From Dictyophora rubrovolvata (Eukaryota > Basidiomycota > Agaricomycetes > Phallales > Phallaceae), in assembly GCA_029959195.1 (NCBI GenBank), contig CP114120.1, forward strand, positions 806,001-870,000: a DNA stretch of 64,000 bases, read 5' to 3'. Below are positions 40,067 through 53,393 of the stretch, one piece after another. The position numbers and the translations under genes were made by a program. How positions within the stretch are numbered: the stretch's first letter is position 1; each line of letters opens with the position of its first letter. Under the pieces are notes generated by a model that did no database searches, was not told the DNA's origin, and saw only the letters and a program-made list of their open reading frames with translations.

Positions 40067-40621
40067 TTGTTTGTTGATTCAACAACATCACTGTCCTTGG
40101 GTGAATCCCATTACACCAATCAACAATTAATGGTCTCGTCGTCATTAGGTTATATGTCTTATGCCGTATCATATCTTTTGTCAATAACTGCGCCTAAAAG
40201 GTTTCGGGCGACGTCGTACAATCACTGGCTCTATCTAGTAATGCGAAGCTTAGGACAGCTGTCCAGTTCACCATGGTTTCCCTATCCTTTTATTGATCTT
40301 GATAGTTCTCCGAGTCATCTTTTCGTTTATCTGGTATTGCATTGCTGGCCAACATTGATGTTAAATCCCACCGCAAAATTTGCACCCTCTCCACGCCCCA
40401 ACGACTCGCCCAATCGCACTCAACCAATTTTTTTTGAATCGTCTCTTACTCGGGAAAATGCAGCAGAACGGGAAATTTTATGTTGGCTCCTCCCCTCAGG
40501 TGATCCTCCTCATCGCAGGTTATTAAAGCTATGTAACATGCAGAGTTTCATCTGCCCTGCGGCTCGACGAAGGATGTGGGACACTCCTTGCCCCATTGTC
40601 TTACGTCCTGCCGAAAAATAA
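40067..40621 (+). CDS. open frame of 184 codons, uncertain
   Basis: An uninterrupted plus-strand frame in a gene-poor region. Its text is not low-complexity (for example YMSYAVSYLLSITAPKRF and SYNHWLYLVMRSLG), with one weakly hydrophobic stretch. I recognise no family, no clear splice partners, and no start context that stands out. It may be chance or part of a larger spliced gene. Confidence 0.2.
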   Translation: MFVDSTTSLSLGESHYTNQQLMVSSSLGYMSYAVSYLLSITAPKRFRATSYNHWLYLVMRSLGQLSSSPWFPYPFIDLDSSPSHLFVYLVLHCWPTLMLNPTAKFAPSPRPNDSPNRTQPIFFESSLTRENAAEREILCWLLPSGDPPHRRLLKLCNMQSFICPAARRRMWDTPCPIVLRPAEK

Positions 40622-43600
40622 TTATAAAAAAAACCATGCGGATAATTTTGAACTTGGTAAACGTATGGGTGACATATTCCATCATCTCAACGGACTGGCA
40701 GATCAGATTCGGATGACCATCTGATATCGATTCGAACATTAATATATCATTTGGATAGGGTTATTTTTTGTGTTGGAGATGAGCCATCGATCCGCCTATT
40801 CGTGCATCATATCCTGGGGTCGCAAAGCTACGGACCGATTCTCTAAATTCGTCTCATGCGGTCGTCAATTCGAGTCTTTCAATAATTGGATCAAAATTAT
40901 CCAAATTATCTATCTTGAAGTCAATAAACCAAGCTCTGAGGGCGCTAAATTGATACCCTATTTCACGCAGGAACTTGAAGAGGAGTTACCGGCTGGACCC
41001 GATGCTTATATTCCCTGAATTGTTTCCTGTGGGATTAGCTGCGAAGTCTGTTGCGAGGGGCTACACCATCTTGTTTGATATGGCTCCCTTGTGATAATTA
41101 TCATGTTACCATCTTGGATCCGTTTAATCCAGTGTCCAGTGACGTGGGACCCCGTCTCCTTGTGTATTGACTGTCGTCCAGACGGGCGATCTCCTTTTCC
41201 TGTCTTTCTTATTTCAGCTTTGTGGCTTCTGAAAATAACATGACCTACAAAGTACGAGGAAAAATTCCAACGCATGACTATAACGCCTGGCCCGAAAGTA
41301 GCTCTTGCATCACCCCCGGGTGTTGTATCTTGTTCTGGCTCACGCTCACGATTCACCCGTCTGGATCGGTGTAGTTTTCTGCGTGCTCATGGGTAGCATT
41401 GATAGTCCGACCACGCGGCTCTATGGATAAGATTGAGGGTACACAATTCAATCTTGTTATTATGTTGAATTGAATTTGGTAACACGGTCAAGTCTTAGCG
41501 GATATTCTCATCACGTTCCTTGATGAGAATTGAACAGCAACAACGGGTACGACGCTTTTGAATATCTAACCCGATTGCGCTCGCCCTCGTATGGTCCGGC
41601 AACATCATCTCATAGCAGACCGTAGTTTTAATCTCAAACAGGGTGTCAACCTATTACAATGTCCTGTTTCAGGAATCCTCAGCCTTTATGCCCTCAAAAT
41701 GGATCGTGTCTATTGTATTTTCTCTTTTCATTCACCTTATTATTCTAGGAGGGGATTGTGAGGACGCCATTCACTGTACGTTTATAAGGTAATTTATCAA
41801 AATTTTCGCAATATATTAGCGGCTCATAACGAGATTCCTACACCGCAGTCCTATGTACATGTATGCATAGCAATCCTCAAAGCTGAACATGTTATTCTTG
41901 GAGAAACAATTCGAACTTGAAACTTGAAATGTCGTTTTGTATCAAATTAAGTGATTTATCATTCGGGCGGCTAGTGTCGCCAATGGGCTTTTGCTGAAAA
42001 AACATTCAAGCTCCAGGTTAGATTGGAACTACGGACTTGACTAGCGCTGGCATGCAACGGAAACTTGAAAGTGCACTTCTCAGAAAAAAATATCCAAACA
42101 ACGCATTAAGGATTTTTCGTGTATCGCCGAATATTCAGCCGTGTTGCACATACAGCCTCAAAGGCGTCATAAAGCTAAGTCTGATCGCATTTACGCATTA
42201 TGTTTTTTGTTTCTTAATTACAATCGGAAATTAGCCCAACAATTGAATTGTATTGACAGGTTTCCAAATATCGGACGCCTTAGTGCGTCAAGGTGCCAGG
42301 TGGTTCGAAGTTACATAACGTCCTTATCTGAAACAAAGTTCCGAGCATTGCCAGCTCATACTCCAGCGTCCTCAACGAAATCTCTCGAGCATCTAACATC
42401 AGCTTCTTTTTTGCTTAGATTTACTTATATAACCTTCGATCCTTATCATCAACGTCGAAAATGATGATCAATCCATTGTGATCTAATTGAACGCTCATGC
42501 ATTCTCACCTTACTTATACGATTGTGAGCCTCATGAGATGGTTCTCCGCAGCAGGATGTCGCAGTGCGCAGTTATGGAATAGATAAAAGTTATAGAACTT
42601 GTTATTTAGTGCTCGAAAATATAGAGCTTTATATACAGAATTATAAATATTAAAAGGTGAAAACTAGCTACCGGGATTTATAATATTTTTACTAAGACTT
42701 AACTAATGCGTCGTCGGCGACGACGCAATATTAATTTGAGTGTTAGCCGGCGACTCCGATACCAACACAGGACAGACATGACTACCAATAAAAGGCAACC
42801 GCCCAACAATCTATTTATTATACATTATATGAGAGCGTTCTTTTTGAGGGGCTACTATTTTTGGTTGAAATGAATTGACTGAGAACTTAAGAAGTGCTTC
42901 AGCTGGCTGACCGATGATGATCAGAAGCAACTGCTACTTGTCGTTTAGCTGCATGTTGGCGTTTTACTCCGGCACTGCTTCGCAGTGTTGAGGTAGAATT
43001 GTAGCTCACCAGTACCGGCACCGCTGACCAGGCTGCTGTTACTACTGGGTTAGTACTAGCCGAAGCGCGATTATGCGGTATTATCGAATTACTTGCAAGT
43101 ACGTATATAAATAAATTGATTTTTCTTAACAGACCCAAGTCTTTCTTCCATTCTTAACAACGATTCGAGCTTGTTTTATGGGATGACTGGACAGATCTAC
43201 CAATTCTATCTTTTCCTAACCTTGCATCAGATTGTGGAGAGATTTAAAATTAAAAAGTGTTCCTGACCTTAAGTACCTTTTAGAAATCTACTCCCCCCCT
43301 TTGTCGCGAGACAAACACTGATATACTTGACCCAAAACCCAGAGAAAAAGAATATTTGGAAGAAGATCGAGATCTGCCGGAAGGGGGGCAACGGCGAACA
43401 CAGGGTTGGCAAAGTATTTCAGATTATCACTGCTTTAGTATGCCTTACGGTGATTTGGATGTCCCTGATCTACATGAAAACTACACTTGTGTATGCAACG
43501 ACAGATTTGAAATAATCATGTATACGAAACTATCACAATAACTCTCATTTATAAACCAAACTGTGAGCTCATCAGTTTTTTATCTCTTTCTGATGACTGT

Positions 43601-44871
43601 ACACGTTGTTACCAATGACAAACACCAGACAAAAGAATGTACTTACCTTTTGAACGGTTCGCTTTTCAACGTGTAAACGTGCTTGAGGGAAGATATTCAA
43701 GAATCTGACACGGTCATCTTTCTCAAGATCAGCGGGATTGTTCGTCGTCTATTTACCCTCGTTCCCTGAGTTGTGCCAATGGATAACTTCCGAACATGAG
43801 CTTACGTACTGCAGGATGAGGCAAGATCGAAAATTTTGGTTCTTGGGTTTTTCTCGTATCTCGTTTGTTTGACATATTGAAGCAGTAAAAAATCAAGGCT
43901 GATTCACAGACATGTGTTTGATGACGTCAGCGTCGCGACCTAAGCGCCAAGCTCCCAGGACAAAGCTTACGCAGTTTAAGTGCCTAAGTTTCCCGGTATG
44001 AATTCAACTTTTAGGGGATATCTTCGTCTCTATCTTCTCCAATGATTGATGCTGCGTTATGCCGATGGGCTTCCGAGATCCTTCGAAACTTGAGAGCGAT
44101 CACATCCAAGCACCAACCGAAATTCCGCTCCTTCTCACACCTGAACCTGAAGGATCGGTAATCTTGAAGATCGTTTCATCCCTTTGAGCATCTTGTGATC
44201 GTCATGGTTACCCCAGACAGTCAAGTCACAATATTGAAGATTCTTTCGGTTTGAAAACTCCCATATACCATGACATGGCATCATCCAGTAAAACACAGAT
44301 CAGTCGGCACCTTCAACACAAGAGCAAAAGCGGACAGGGCAGAACATCAATTTGAAATGACTGGGGGCACATGCACACTGCCATGATGCACGATCAAACT
44401 GGTTCCTCCGGCTATCGTCAAATCTCGAGCCGTCTCCTTTGAAAACGCTCTCAGACACTCTTCTCATCGCCAACCAGCCGCACGGCCACTGATCATGCGA
44501 AAGAATAAGCTGTCGACTAAGCCTATTTTCATGAGCACGGATGCTATCCAGTCGCGATTGCGCCACAGGGCTTCCCATGGGCTTATGGGCGCTCTGATAT
44601 TAATACTTTGACAGTTAGACGGGTGGAGTTTTCGGACTCACCCATGGTGGTGGTTTTTGGGAATGTTGATTGCGGCCCATTTGGAAAATTTGGCTTATTA
44701 TGTGGCAAGTCTTGGACTGTGTCTTTATCTTTCTCCTCTTTTTCTTTGCGACCCTGCGAGATCTACACGCATACCCCGGCCTGAAATCGGCGCCGCTCCC
44801 GTCCCTTCTCTTGGATTTCTTAATCTTTCTTTTCTTTGTATAAAATCTTGAATTCTGTAAAAGTCGGGTCA
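40622..44871. other. gene-poor region
   Basis: No supported gene. At 41688 an ATG opens a signal-peptide-like segment (WIVSIVFSLFIHLIILGGDC) ending at a good donor (GTACGT, about 41,780), but no second exon was found. At 42707-42727 there is a perfect hairpin. Other frames look random. Confidence 0.45.
42707..42727. repeat. perfect GC-rich hairpin in AT-rich flank
   Basis: TGCGTCGTCG, one G, then CGACGACGCA: a 10-bp perfect inverted repeat with a one-base centre, set in AT-rich sequence. No flanking gene explains it. Confidence 0.8.
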
Positions 44872-46758
44872 ATGTCTGGACTTGTTCAGGAAATTCAACT
44901 ATTCTCTAGTTTGTTGCATGATGACAGGGTATTGGCTTACAACGCCCGTGAGTAAGATCTCGCTCAACTAATCGTTACATTTAAAACGCTCTTCGCGATA
45001 TCTAGTCTCCGCTACTTGCCTTTTTCTCTACGAGGTTATAATCACTTTTCCTGACGAAGTTCGTTATGTATGGCGGTATGTCTTGTTCGTATTTTCTCTT
45101 GCGTCGACGAGTATTGATTTGGCGGTATTGGTTAGCTCGTCGTGGTCATTCATAACGATTCTTCATGTCTTAATCAGATACTACACGCTCGCATTCCTCA
45201 TTGTGAATACTTACGGTGAAGCCAAGTCAAGTTTACTCCTTCACTTTCACTTCTGACTCACAATCTACTTCAGTCTCTATTAGCGCAAACTTGTCTCCTG
45301 AAGTACGTCATTTCAACTTTCGTTACAACTCGATCTCATTTCTTGTTCTTTTTTCCCTTTCAGTTGTAAGAATTCCATAATTTTATACTAGGCACCACTG
45401 AGACAGTTCCGTAGTTGTAAACCATTCGACATATTTCAAGTTTGGTACGATCCTCCATTTCTTCGCCTTCATTTTTTGACATAGTATAAAGGGGAGCAAC
45501 GGTTCTCGTGCCTGTGGTCGATATCCTCATATTATTGAGAGTTTATGCGCTGTATAATCAGAATAAGCGGAGTACGTTGTTAGACTGTTCTAGGAATGTC
45601 GTTCTAATCTTTCGGATGTTCAGTTGGAGCCGTTCTAATGTTTTTTTGGTTGGGTGAGCTCACATTTCTCATTCACCTTCGGAATCTCACTGATGCCTAC
45701 CTTATCACCAACAGTCGAAACGGCTGTACGCAAACCTTCTTATTTTTTTTAGATTTGGGTTTGGGTATCAACTAGAACTATGTCGATCTAGATCATCTTC
45801 TACTTTAGCGGTTCAGGGTTCCAAAGAAACACAAACGCGATGCCTGACCCGCTCCCGGGTATATTGCCCGGGTGCTTTCCTATCGCACCATTCACTGGCC
45901 ATAATTTTGTTCGCGGAGGGTATGCATTTGATTGCTTTTGCTAAGAAAAAGTCTTAATTTCTTAATCTTATCTTAGCGCAATTGCAATATCATGTCAAAG
46001 TAAGCTGGAGTTATGCGGTCTTCGCCTACTCCATGTAACGCCTAATATCTGTCAACAGCCGTTTATCTCGGTCTCGCGCTTTACAAGCTCGCGCGGCAAA
46101 TCAAGGAATTTCAGTTATGGCGTAGTCTAACGCCGCTTTTGAGAACGTTCTTTAGGTGAGCTGAGCCATGTTCATTCACGTGCAGTCTCAATAAAAGCGC
46201 TTTAGGGATGGTGCCTTGTACTGCTTTAAGTATGCTTTCGGCTTCCTGTTTCGATCCAGATCTAGACATTGACTGGTTCCTTAAATTTTCTATTCAGCGT
46301 TTTAGGTAGCTTCTCGTCAGCAAACAAAATAACTGCATACTAAACCATATCACTTCAGCAATGTACACGCTTAATGTTATTTTCGTTCAGCATTATGGTG
46401 TAGGTCCGCTGCAAGGATTTGGCGAACTGTAAGTGATGTCTATTTTTAGTTTGGTCGGGGGATCTGAGATCGTTTTGTTTGTTTTATCCAGCTGGCTGGT
46501 GTCAATTGTCTCCATTACCGTGAGTATTTTCCATCAGGCCAAGGTGATCGTACACTGATCACACCGATTCGTCAGGCGGGCCGATTGGTTCTAAATCTCA
46601 GGAACAGCGTCCAATCCGATGGACACACGGCTTCAGATCCGTTCCAGCTGCAAGCCTCCACCGCTGACAACGGTCAGTTTACGTCTGTCATCGTCCTCGA
46701 CTCCCAAAGGATGGCAGATAATCCTAGCGCCGACCCGTACTTGTCGTTTCTACCCTGA
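44872..46758 (+). CDS. DUF6533 seven-helix membrane protein, tandem copy 1
   Basis: Sixteen exons give 329 residues: 44872-44947, 45006-45075, 45136-45215, 45274-45302, 45392-45444, 45492-45571, 45624-45653, 45715-45725, 45792-45919, 45977-45999, 46059-46155, 46206-46229, 46298-46305, 46359-46428, 46492-46519, 46576-46758. The N-terminal DUF6533 block reads LFLYEVIITFPDEVRYVWR. Hydrophobic helices follow, including VDILILLRVYALYNQNKR, then the pattern DGALYCFN before the last helices, and a polar C-terminal tail (LVLNLRNSV). The family is abundant in Agaricomycetes, is predicted to span the membrane seven times and has no known ligand. Copy 2 lies 2.2 kb downstream in the same direction and has the same exon plan. 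Confidence 0.9.
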
Positions 46759-48983
46759 ACTCCAAGAAGAGTGGCGGCGTTTTATATTCAGAATTAGATA
46801 GTTTTTCCCCCTTGGCTGTTAAACGGACTAATACGCTAGCATTTGCATCTTAAAAAAAGGAGTTCTCATCGCAGGTCATTTTCCTATTATAGTCATTTGT
46901 ATCATTATTAAAGCCACAGAATAAGTTGATTATTTTCAGGTTGAATGCACATATGTAGTACGTTATGAATTTCTCAGCTCGACCGAGCCGTCGACACCAC
47001 GGATACATTTATAAGAAGGTATAGGATTTTATATTACGATATCTACTACTATGTACTGGTATTGCTAGCCAGGATATGTTAAGCAGAGGCGTGTACCGAC
47101 AAAGTTGGAATATAGTCAAACGTTTGAGAGCAGTATTCCGATCCTGCTTTAGATACCTAGGGGACTCTTTTTTGACATTATAGACTAAATTTATAAGGCG
47201 CCGGATGATAATGAAATTGTCTATCAGCATTTGAGAATAACTGAAATGTCCCACATGTGTTATGGATTATAATAAGAAATCCAAATTTGTCGACGAATGG
47301 TTGATGTCCTGTCTTCTGCCTTCAAGTTCATAAATTTGAATGTGTGTCTTTGTGGCCACCACTCAGTCTGAATTCGACGATGCAAGGAGGAATTCGACGT
47401 TCATCTGCCTTAGATCTCATCTGACATCGATGGTGGTGATGCAATGCGTATGTTATTCAAAGGCGAGGAGCGGGTGAAGGAAAGACCGAGCCGAAATGGA
47501 GTCTTCTTAACCTCAAATGTTTATTGCAATCCTATTTGATGTTACGCCATCAAATGGCTTTACATATATGGTATTCAATATGGTGTCGAGGAGGCATCCA
47601 AAGCCCTGGGCTCTTGAGTCGGCAGTTGTAGTTACTCACCAATGCGAGATAGTGGTATGTAGACAAAATCATCCACGAAAAAATATCCGACATCGGCACC
47701 GCGCAGTGCTATTTTGACCATTAATACTGCGCGAGTCCACCCAAGCCTGCAGGTGTCAATAAAGTTAAAGAATATAAAAACTCGAACACCAGGGTTTACT
47801 GGTTCAGAGCTGCAGCTGAGAAGGGATTTCTCACCTTCATCCCGTTTTAAAATTGGCCAATCCGGATACCCAGCAAGAAATCGATTGTCCGACCCAAAAC
47901 GTATCATTCGCGATGTATTTCACATTGCGCCGTATCATCGGCTCTTTGAATATATAGTGCCCAAGAGAGTACTTTGAATTCACGTCAAAGTTCCTCATTT
48001 CTAATAGTTAGGCGTATCTGGAAGCTTTCAAGGAAAAGACCGACAAAAAAGGGACGCCATAGTACCTGTACTGTTGCAATAGACTTTTTTGTCGTATCGT
48101 TAGAGTATCAAAACCCAAAAATGTTGTGAGCATCTTAGCTAGAACTTCAAAGTAAATCAAAGTGCAAGTCTTAAGAGTCAAAAATTCGCGTGTGATGAAG
48201 CTTGAACTTAAAAGCTTAAATAAAGCTTATGGTGTGACCGTGTGAGTCGTGACAATCACGGGTCGATTACAAACCCGTGACGCGAATCATGTATGTAACA
48301 GTTCCGCGCTGGGCGAATCTCGATGCAGTCAATATCTTCAAGTTTGATCATTGCGGCACTTGAGTCCTAACAACACGTTACACGATATGCTCAGTTAACA
48401 TTCACAAATCGAGAAACTACCGGTAGCCGGATCGAATTCCCTTTTGAGCTAATCTACTTCGGCCCTTTTCAAGTTGGCGGCACTTTAATCCAAGTAACAA
48501 TAGCCACCTACCTCCAACACCTTAAGGGGTTAATCTACTCCCAAAAAAACTCTTCGCGAAGGAAATAAATAAGTCGTTGTATTTATACTATCAATGCATA
48601 GCCATTGTTTTACAATTTTAAAGGAACTCTCTTAGCTGGGGACCAACCATTACGTGACTTAAAAGTGTGTCTTGGAGATATCCTATTTATTCTGCTATCA
48701 ATCGGTACAACATCTGATCGTGTCTCTGGCTATTTGTTCCAAGGTTATGGTAAAGAGAAAAAAGATCCTAGCCGAGGTGTATGGTCAGCCAAGGGTGGTT
48801 CCTAAACGTCATCTTCCGCCTGTTAGTAGGCAGCGATTTGTAAAAATCCTGGATGCACTGCTAGTGGAACGGAACCGGCAGGCACCTTATGCTAGAAGCC
48901 CAGCAGCTGTAAAATGAGATATGGAGCCAAGGGTATATATACTATTGCTTTTCAGCCGTACAAACGTCACCTTGTGTGCCAAT
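46759..48983. other. spacer between the two DUF6533 genes
   Basis: About 2.2 kb without a supported gene. Several short frames exist on both strands (for example plus 48,672-48,917) but none shows a family motif or a consistent splice pattern. A palindromic word, CACGGGTCG...CGTGACG, near 48,255-48,283 was too imperfect to call. Confidence 0.5.
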
Positions 48984-50792
48984 ATGAGTTCTCAAAACTC
49001 GACTTTAGGCACACTATTAATGCAGAATCGTGTTGCAACCTTGAATAATTGTGAGTATTCAGAATCTATTTGTATTTGTATTTATGTAAATCTGATATAA
49101 ATGTACTTAGTGGCTGGTTTAACACTAATGGTATACGAAATACTTTGCACACTTGACAAAGAGATTCAGCTTGTTTGGCGGTGCGTTCCGGTCCAAGTTC
49201 TATAATATGAATGAGCGCCATAACTGACCTTTTAGGGCACCTTGGTCATTAATGAACATCATCCATCTTGTTATTCGATACTATGCTATTGTGCTTTTGC
49301 TGATCAACGTTTACGGTGCGCTCCCGTTATTTTCCTCGATGCGTTTCTAACTATGTAGGTCAGCATTTGGCACGTTGGACCTGTCAAACAAGGTAGGATG
49401 TCTCCAGGCTCTCACGAAACAAATCTGATCTTCTATTCACTTCTAGTTGTGAGTCTCGAAAATTCTCCCCTCCTCACTCATTACTTACATATCATCCAAT
49501 AAGTTGTGAACGATTCAATATTTTTCAGACATGGTCAGAAAAAGATTGCCCATTTAACCTACCACGCTATGTCTAAACTTTGATTGTCAAAGGGGTGCCG
49601 GTGTCTTCATACCAGTGATGAATATTGCGTTACTGCTTCGAATTTTTGCGTTGTATGGACAGAATAGTCTGAGTGCGCTGTTTATTTCTGTTCAAAGATC
49701 TAACATCATTCATCTTTTTTTCTTATACATACAGTGGGCGCCCTCCTGGTTGTCCTTTGGCTGGGTAAGCTTTGCTTGGCAGAACAGCATTCCGAGTTGT
49801 TTAACCCACATATCCTTATCATGGGCTAGTCGAGACTTCGGTTAGATATTACCATTCACCACCTCCAACATAAAGCTTAACGTTCACAGTGTCTTTTCAT
49901 ATTTATGGGTGAAGCGTTTTCATCGCCTCAGATGCTGGCTAATCCGTGGCCTCATATTCTACCCGGCTGTTTCCCTTTGAAGCCTGCTAGCTATGCAATG
50001 ATAATCCGTTCTGGGTGAGCTGAATTCTGGTTTGTTATCCCCTTCATTATGATAACATTCTGTCGGGTGTTAGTGCTGTTTCGGTTGCTTTCCAATGTAA
50101 TGCGAATAAACCGGCCTATGTCTTTAATTTGTTGATGTGTACCAGGTCTTTATTTAGCGATTACACTACGAAAAAAAAATTATCGCGTGAATACGCATCC
50201 CATGCTGAAAGTTTTTTTTCGGTAAGTTTAACTACGCTACCTCTTCCTAGTTGTTCATTTATTAAGTTTGTTTAGGGATAGCTTGATCTATTGTATAAGG
50301 TTCGTTACTATCTTGAACTAAAATTTATGAACGGACTCTCACGACTTGACATTCAATTATGTAAATTAGTATTTTAGGTTTGATGTCTATCTCCACTGAT
50401 TCACACCGCGTTCCCTGAATTGATAGGATTTTCAGCGGTTTATGCATTTGAGGCCATCCTTGTAAAATTACTTCCTCCCGGTATCTTGCAAAATATTGGT
50501 TTAACGTGAGTTGTTCTATTAATGCTATTGCTCTTAAGGATAATGATTCTCTCCCAAGTTGGTTAATGGCGGTTTTACCTATCGTCGTGAGTTTCATCGT
50601 TCGGTACATGAGCGGAAATTCTCATCACACATCCCACCAAATTCTGTATGCGGATAGACGGGACGGCTAATTCTCAACCTGAAGCACGTGGGCCAGAAGT
50701 CTTTATCCTCTGTCCTCCCTTCATCTGGAGCCGACAATGATCCCGTTCTATTTACGAGTGTTATATCTATTCACTCGTTTAGCCCGTCATAA
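48984..50792 (+). CDS. DUF6533 seven-helix membrane protein, tandem copy 2
   Basis: Sixteen exons give 311 residues: 48984-49050, 49111-49180, 49236-49315, 49364-49392, 49454-49533, 49593-49672, 49735-49764, 49830-49840, 49890-50014, 50074-50096, 50146-50221, 50276-50299, 50370-50377, 50436-50505, 50559-50586, 50658-50792. The DUF6533 block reads LMVYEILCTLDKEIQLVWR. Matching positions to copy 1 include NIALLLRIFALYGQN, ILPGCFP and RLILNLK. Ten exons have exactly the same length as in copy 1 and phases agree throughout. No stop or frame break is seen. The two are diverged paralogues, so the duplication is not recent. The fifth exon uses an acceptor inferred from frame and is less certain. Confidence 0.88.
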
Positions 50793-52365
50793 CGAGTGGA
50801 TTTCAAATTCTTTCTTTGAGAAGGTTTCGTAACTGATTTACATAATGACTAAGGGTTAAGTTGTTATCTTAGTCTCCATGATGGCGTGATATGTATTTAT
50901 TTTGTATTGGCCTTTTCAATCTGAGCTGGGACCTGACCTTTTCCTCCTTTGGAGGGTTAGTGTTCTGCGCAGCTCAGAAGGAAACGCCAAGCCGCCACTG
51001 TACTTGTTTATACATTGAAGTGTTGGTGACCGAATGAACATCACATTCACGCATGCACCATATGTTCTACAAACCCTTCTTCCTTTCATTGCGCTCAAAA
51101 TACAAGGAGCGCATGCACATATAAATGTTATCGCACATACATACATCGAATTCTGTCGGAAGATGCCGCCTCAGTGAAATTGTGCACTCCGCTTCGCGCA
51201 TGAGAAAAGGGCGCTCCTCGATACCACTGATGTTCTGGTCGATGTGTAGTGCAATCATGGGCGATAAATGCACAAGTAGGTATATACTAGGAATAACACT
51301 GCTAATTGATACATGAAATGTCTTCCGGAGGGACAGCGCCGGCGAAATTTCACTACGTGCGACCTGGGAGAACAAAGTCATGTATTCATCGCACCAAAAT
51401 CAGCCGATTTATTGGTAGAATTACTACGACTTTTAAAAAACAGTTACGACGGAGCAATGTCCCTATTCGGGAAAAGCACAGCATGACGTCCGAACCTCCG
51501 TCGATGAGGCGGTGCACATCCCGTAAGAATACCACGCTGACAATGAAAATCATACCAAAATCGTCAAATGAGACGTCGTCGATGAATTCAGTTGCATCGT
51601 CGTCGATGTTACCGACGAATGATTTTTTATCCTTCTACGCAAACCAAAGGCCTGGGTACTAACCTTCCTGACCCCCACCTGGCTTAAAAAAATAAAGCCC
51701 ATAAAGTGAGATAAAAGTCATAGTAGGAGACCCAGGTTCGGCCAGGCGTAGATTTACGGGAAGAACGTTCTAGGATAGTAAGTAGTGGGTGAGGTTATAG
51801 GAGGCAGTGCGAGGGGGTGTGAAGGGGTGAGAAAGGGCAAAGGATAAGGTTCGTAAAAGGCGATTATACGTGTTGGTTCCGCTAAGAGTTTTTATACCCA
51901 AAAAGTTGTCTTTCCAGCGGGAACAAGGAGTCGCCGTAATGACAACAAAATTCAGGGGCAATTTCTTTATAACATATTCAAAGGGATAGATAAGGATAAA
52001 TGGTTAAATTATCTATTATAATAAGTACAATATATACCAAGTGGGTATAATGATTAATGATCCTCTAACAAGCGCAGAGTATCAACGAGGTCACCGCTCG
52101 GGATCCGCTCCTCCCGGTGGGAGCTGCAACATCCGATTGTTCGTGAAAGATTAGCGGAAGTTTAATAGAATTGCAGTTGGTCCAGATGTGCTGATATTAG
52201 TCCAAAGCATCATGAATACCGTGGGGTGGACTGGGGAGTTCGGAGCAATGCCGACCCGGCAAACGGTCTGAGTTTGAAAGTCAATCTCCCTCACTGACGA
52301 TTTTGAAATTCAACTGCCACCACAAGAAATACAAGAAAACACTGTCTATCTCTTAGCATTCTGAC
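50793..52365. other. intergenic region
   Basis: No supported gene. A minus-strand piece at about 51,620-51,480 reads VGNIDDDATEFIDDVSFDD and DVHRLIDGGSDVML and sits in CGACGA-rich sequence, so it may be chance or a fragment. Confidence 0.4.
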
Positions 52366-53198
52366 ATGTTTGATGGTCCTGTTCGAGGTGGAACCCGTGG
52401 TGGGCATGCCGAGTTCAAATGGTCTGACGTATCTGCCGACAAAGATCGAGAAGTGCGCCACTTTTGTTTCTCCACGGTAGCATGTAAGCTGACCACCATA
52501 TTAGCACTATTTAGGACATTCGATCAATGCTCCGACAGGACGATGGCAAAAGAATAAGGATGTTCATTGGTACAACCGTGACTTAAAAGACACGGATGAG
52601 GAGAGACGAGAGGAAGTTAGAAGAGTCAAAGAAGCAGAAGCTGAGGCTCTTTCTGTGGCATTGTAAGTCTAAGTTTTTTTCTAGAGGATTATCTAACACG
52701 GCTCCTTAAAGGGGCTTCAAGCCAACTCCCAAATCTGGATCGACCGCACAGACTACGTCCGTCGGGGAAGCAGAAGCAAGATTCAAGGAAGTGGAAAACC
52801 CCTCCAGTAAAGAAGAACGTAAACGAGAAAAGGAAGAACGAAGAAGACATAAGGAGGAGAAAAGAGCTTTAAAAGAGTTAAAGCGTGCGGAAAAATTGGA
52901 GAGGAAACGTTTAAAAGCTGAACACGAAAGCGACGAAGAGTACGAGCCGAGATATCGCCACAGGACCATGAGCAGGTCTCACTCGCCACCATCAAAGAAA
53001 ATAAGAGGGCGCTCGCGTTCGCGTTCAAGGTCACCGTATCGTAATTATTCACCAAATCGACATCGTGACAGAACTCCGAGAAGTCGTTCACGGTCGAGGT
53101 CACCTGCCCGGCGAAGGTTGAACGACAGAGACAGCGGTCGCGAATACGTCGAACGAGAACGAAGGGTCGATCCTATTATCAGAAACTACAGACGATGA
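52366..53198 (+). CDS. MMTAG2-like SR-rich nuclear protein
   Basis: Three exons give 243 residues: 52366-52452, 52505-52662, 52712-53198. The N-terminus MFDGPVRGGTRGGHAEFKWS and the following YLGHSINAPTGRWQKNKD are the hallmark of the multiple-myeloma-tumour-associated protein 2 domain. The middle is a highly charged Lys/Glu/Arg helix (KREKEERRRHKEEKR), a likely coiled coil. The C-terminus is an RS region (RGRSRSRSRSPYR, RSRSRSRSPARR), typical of splicing-related factors. Nuclear location is inferred from this; the biochemical role is not established. Confidence 0.88.
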
Positions 53199-53393
53199 CG
53201 GGTTTGTTACAATATCTCAATTTCCTATGGAATTAGTTGTTAATCAGTGCTGTGACATGTTTTGTGACAACTTCATTGCACTGTCTTCGTCCCTGAACCT
53301 GTTTGTGGTTTGCCTCCAACTCGCTTCTGCTTCTGCTTTCTCGTGTACAACATTCTTTCTATTCATTTATCTTATACGAATTGTCCAACTTTG

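Noticed and set aside
45303-45491. Stops inside DUF6533 copy 1
   Set aside because: They disappear when the exon 45392-45444 and the 8-base exon at 46298-46305 are used; total length is then a multiple of three.
51300-51662. 118-codon plus-strand frame
   Set aside because: Low-complexity text driven by CGACGA-rich DNA, no motif, no splice partners.
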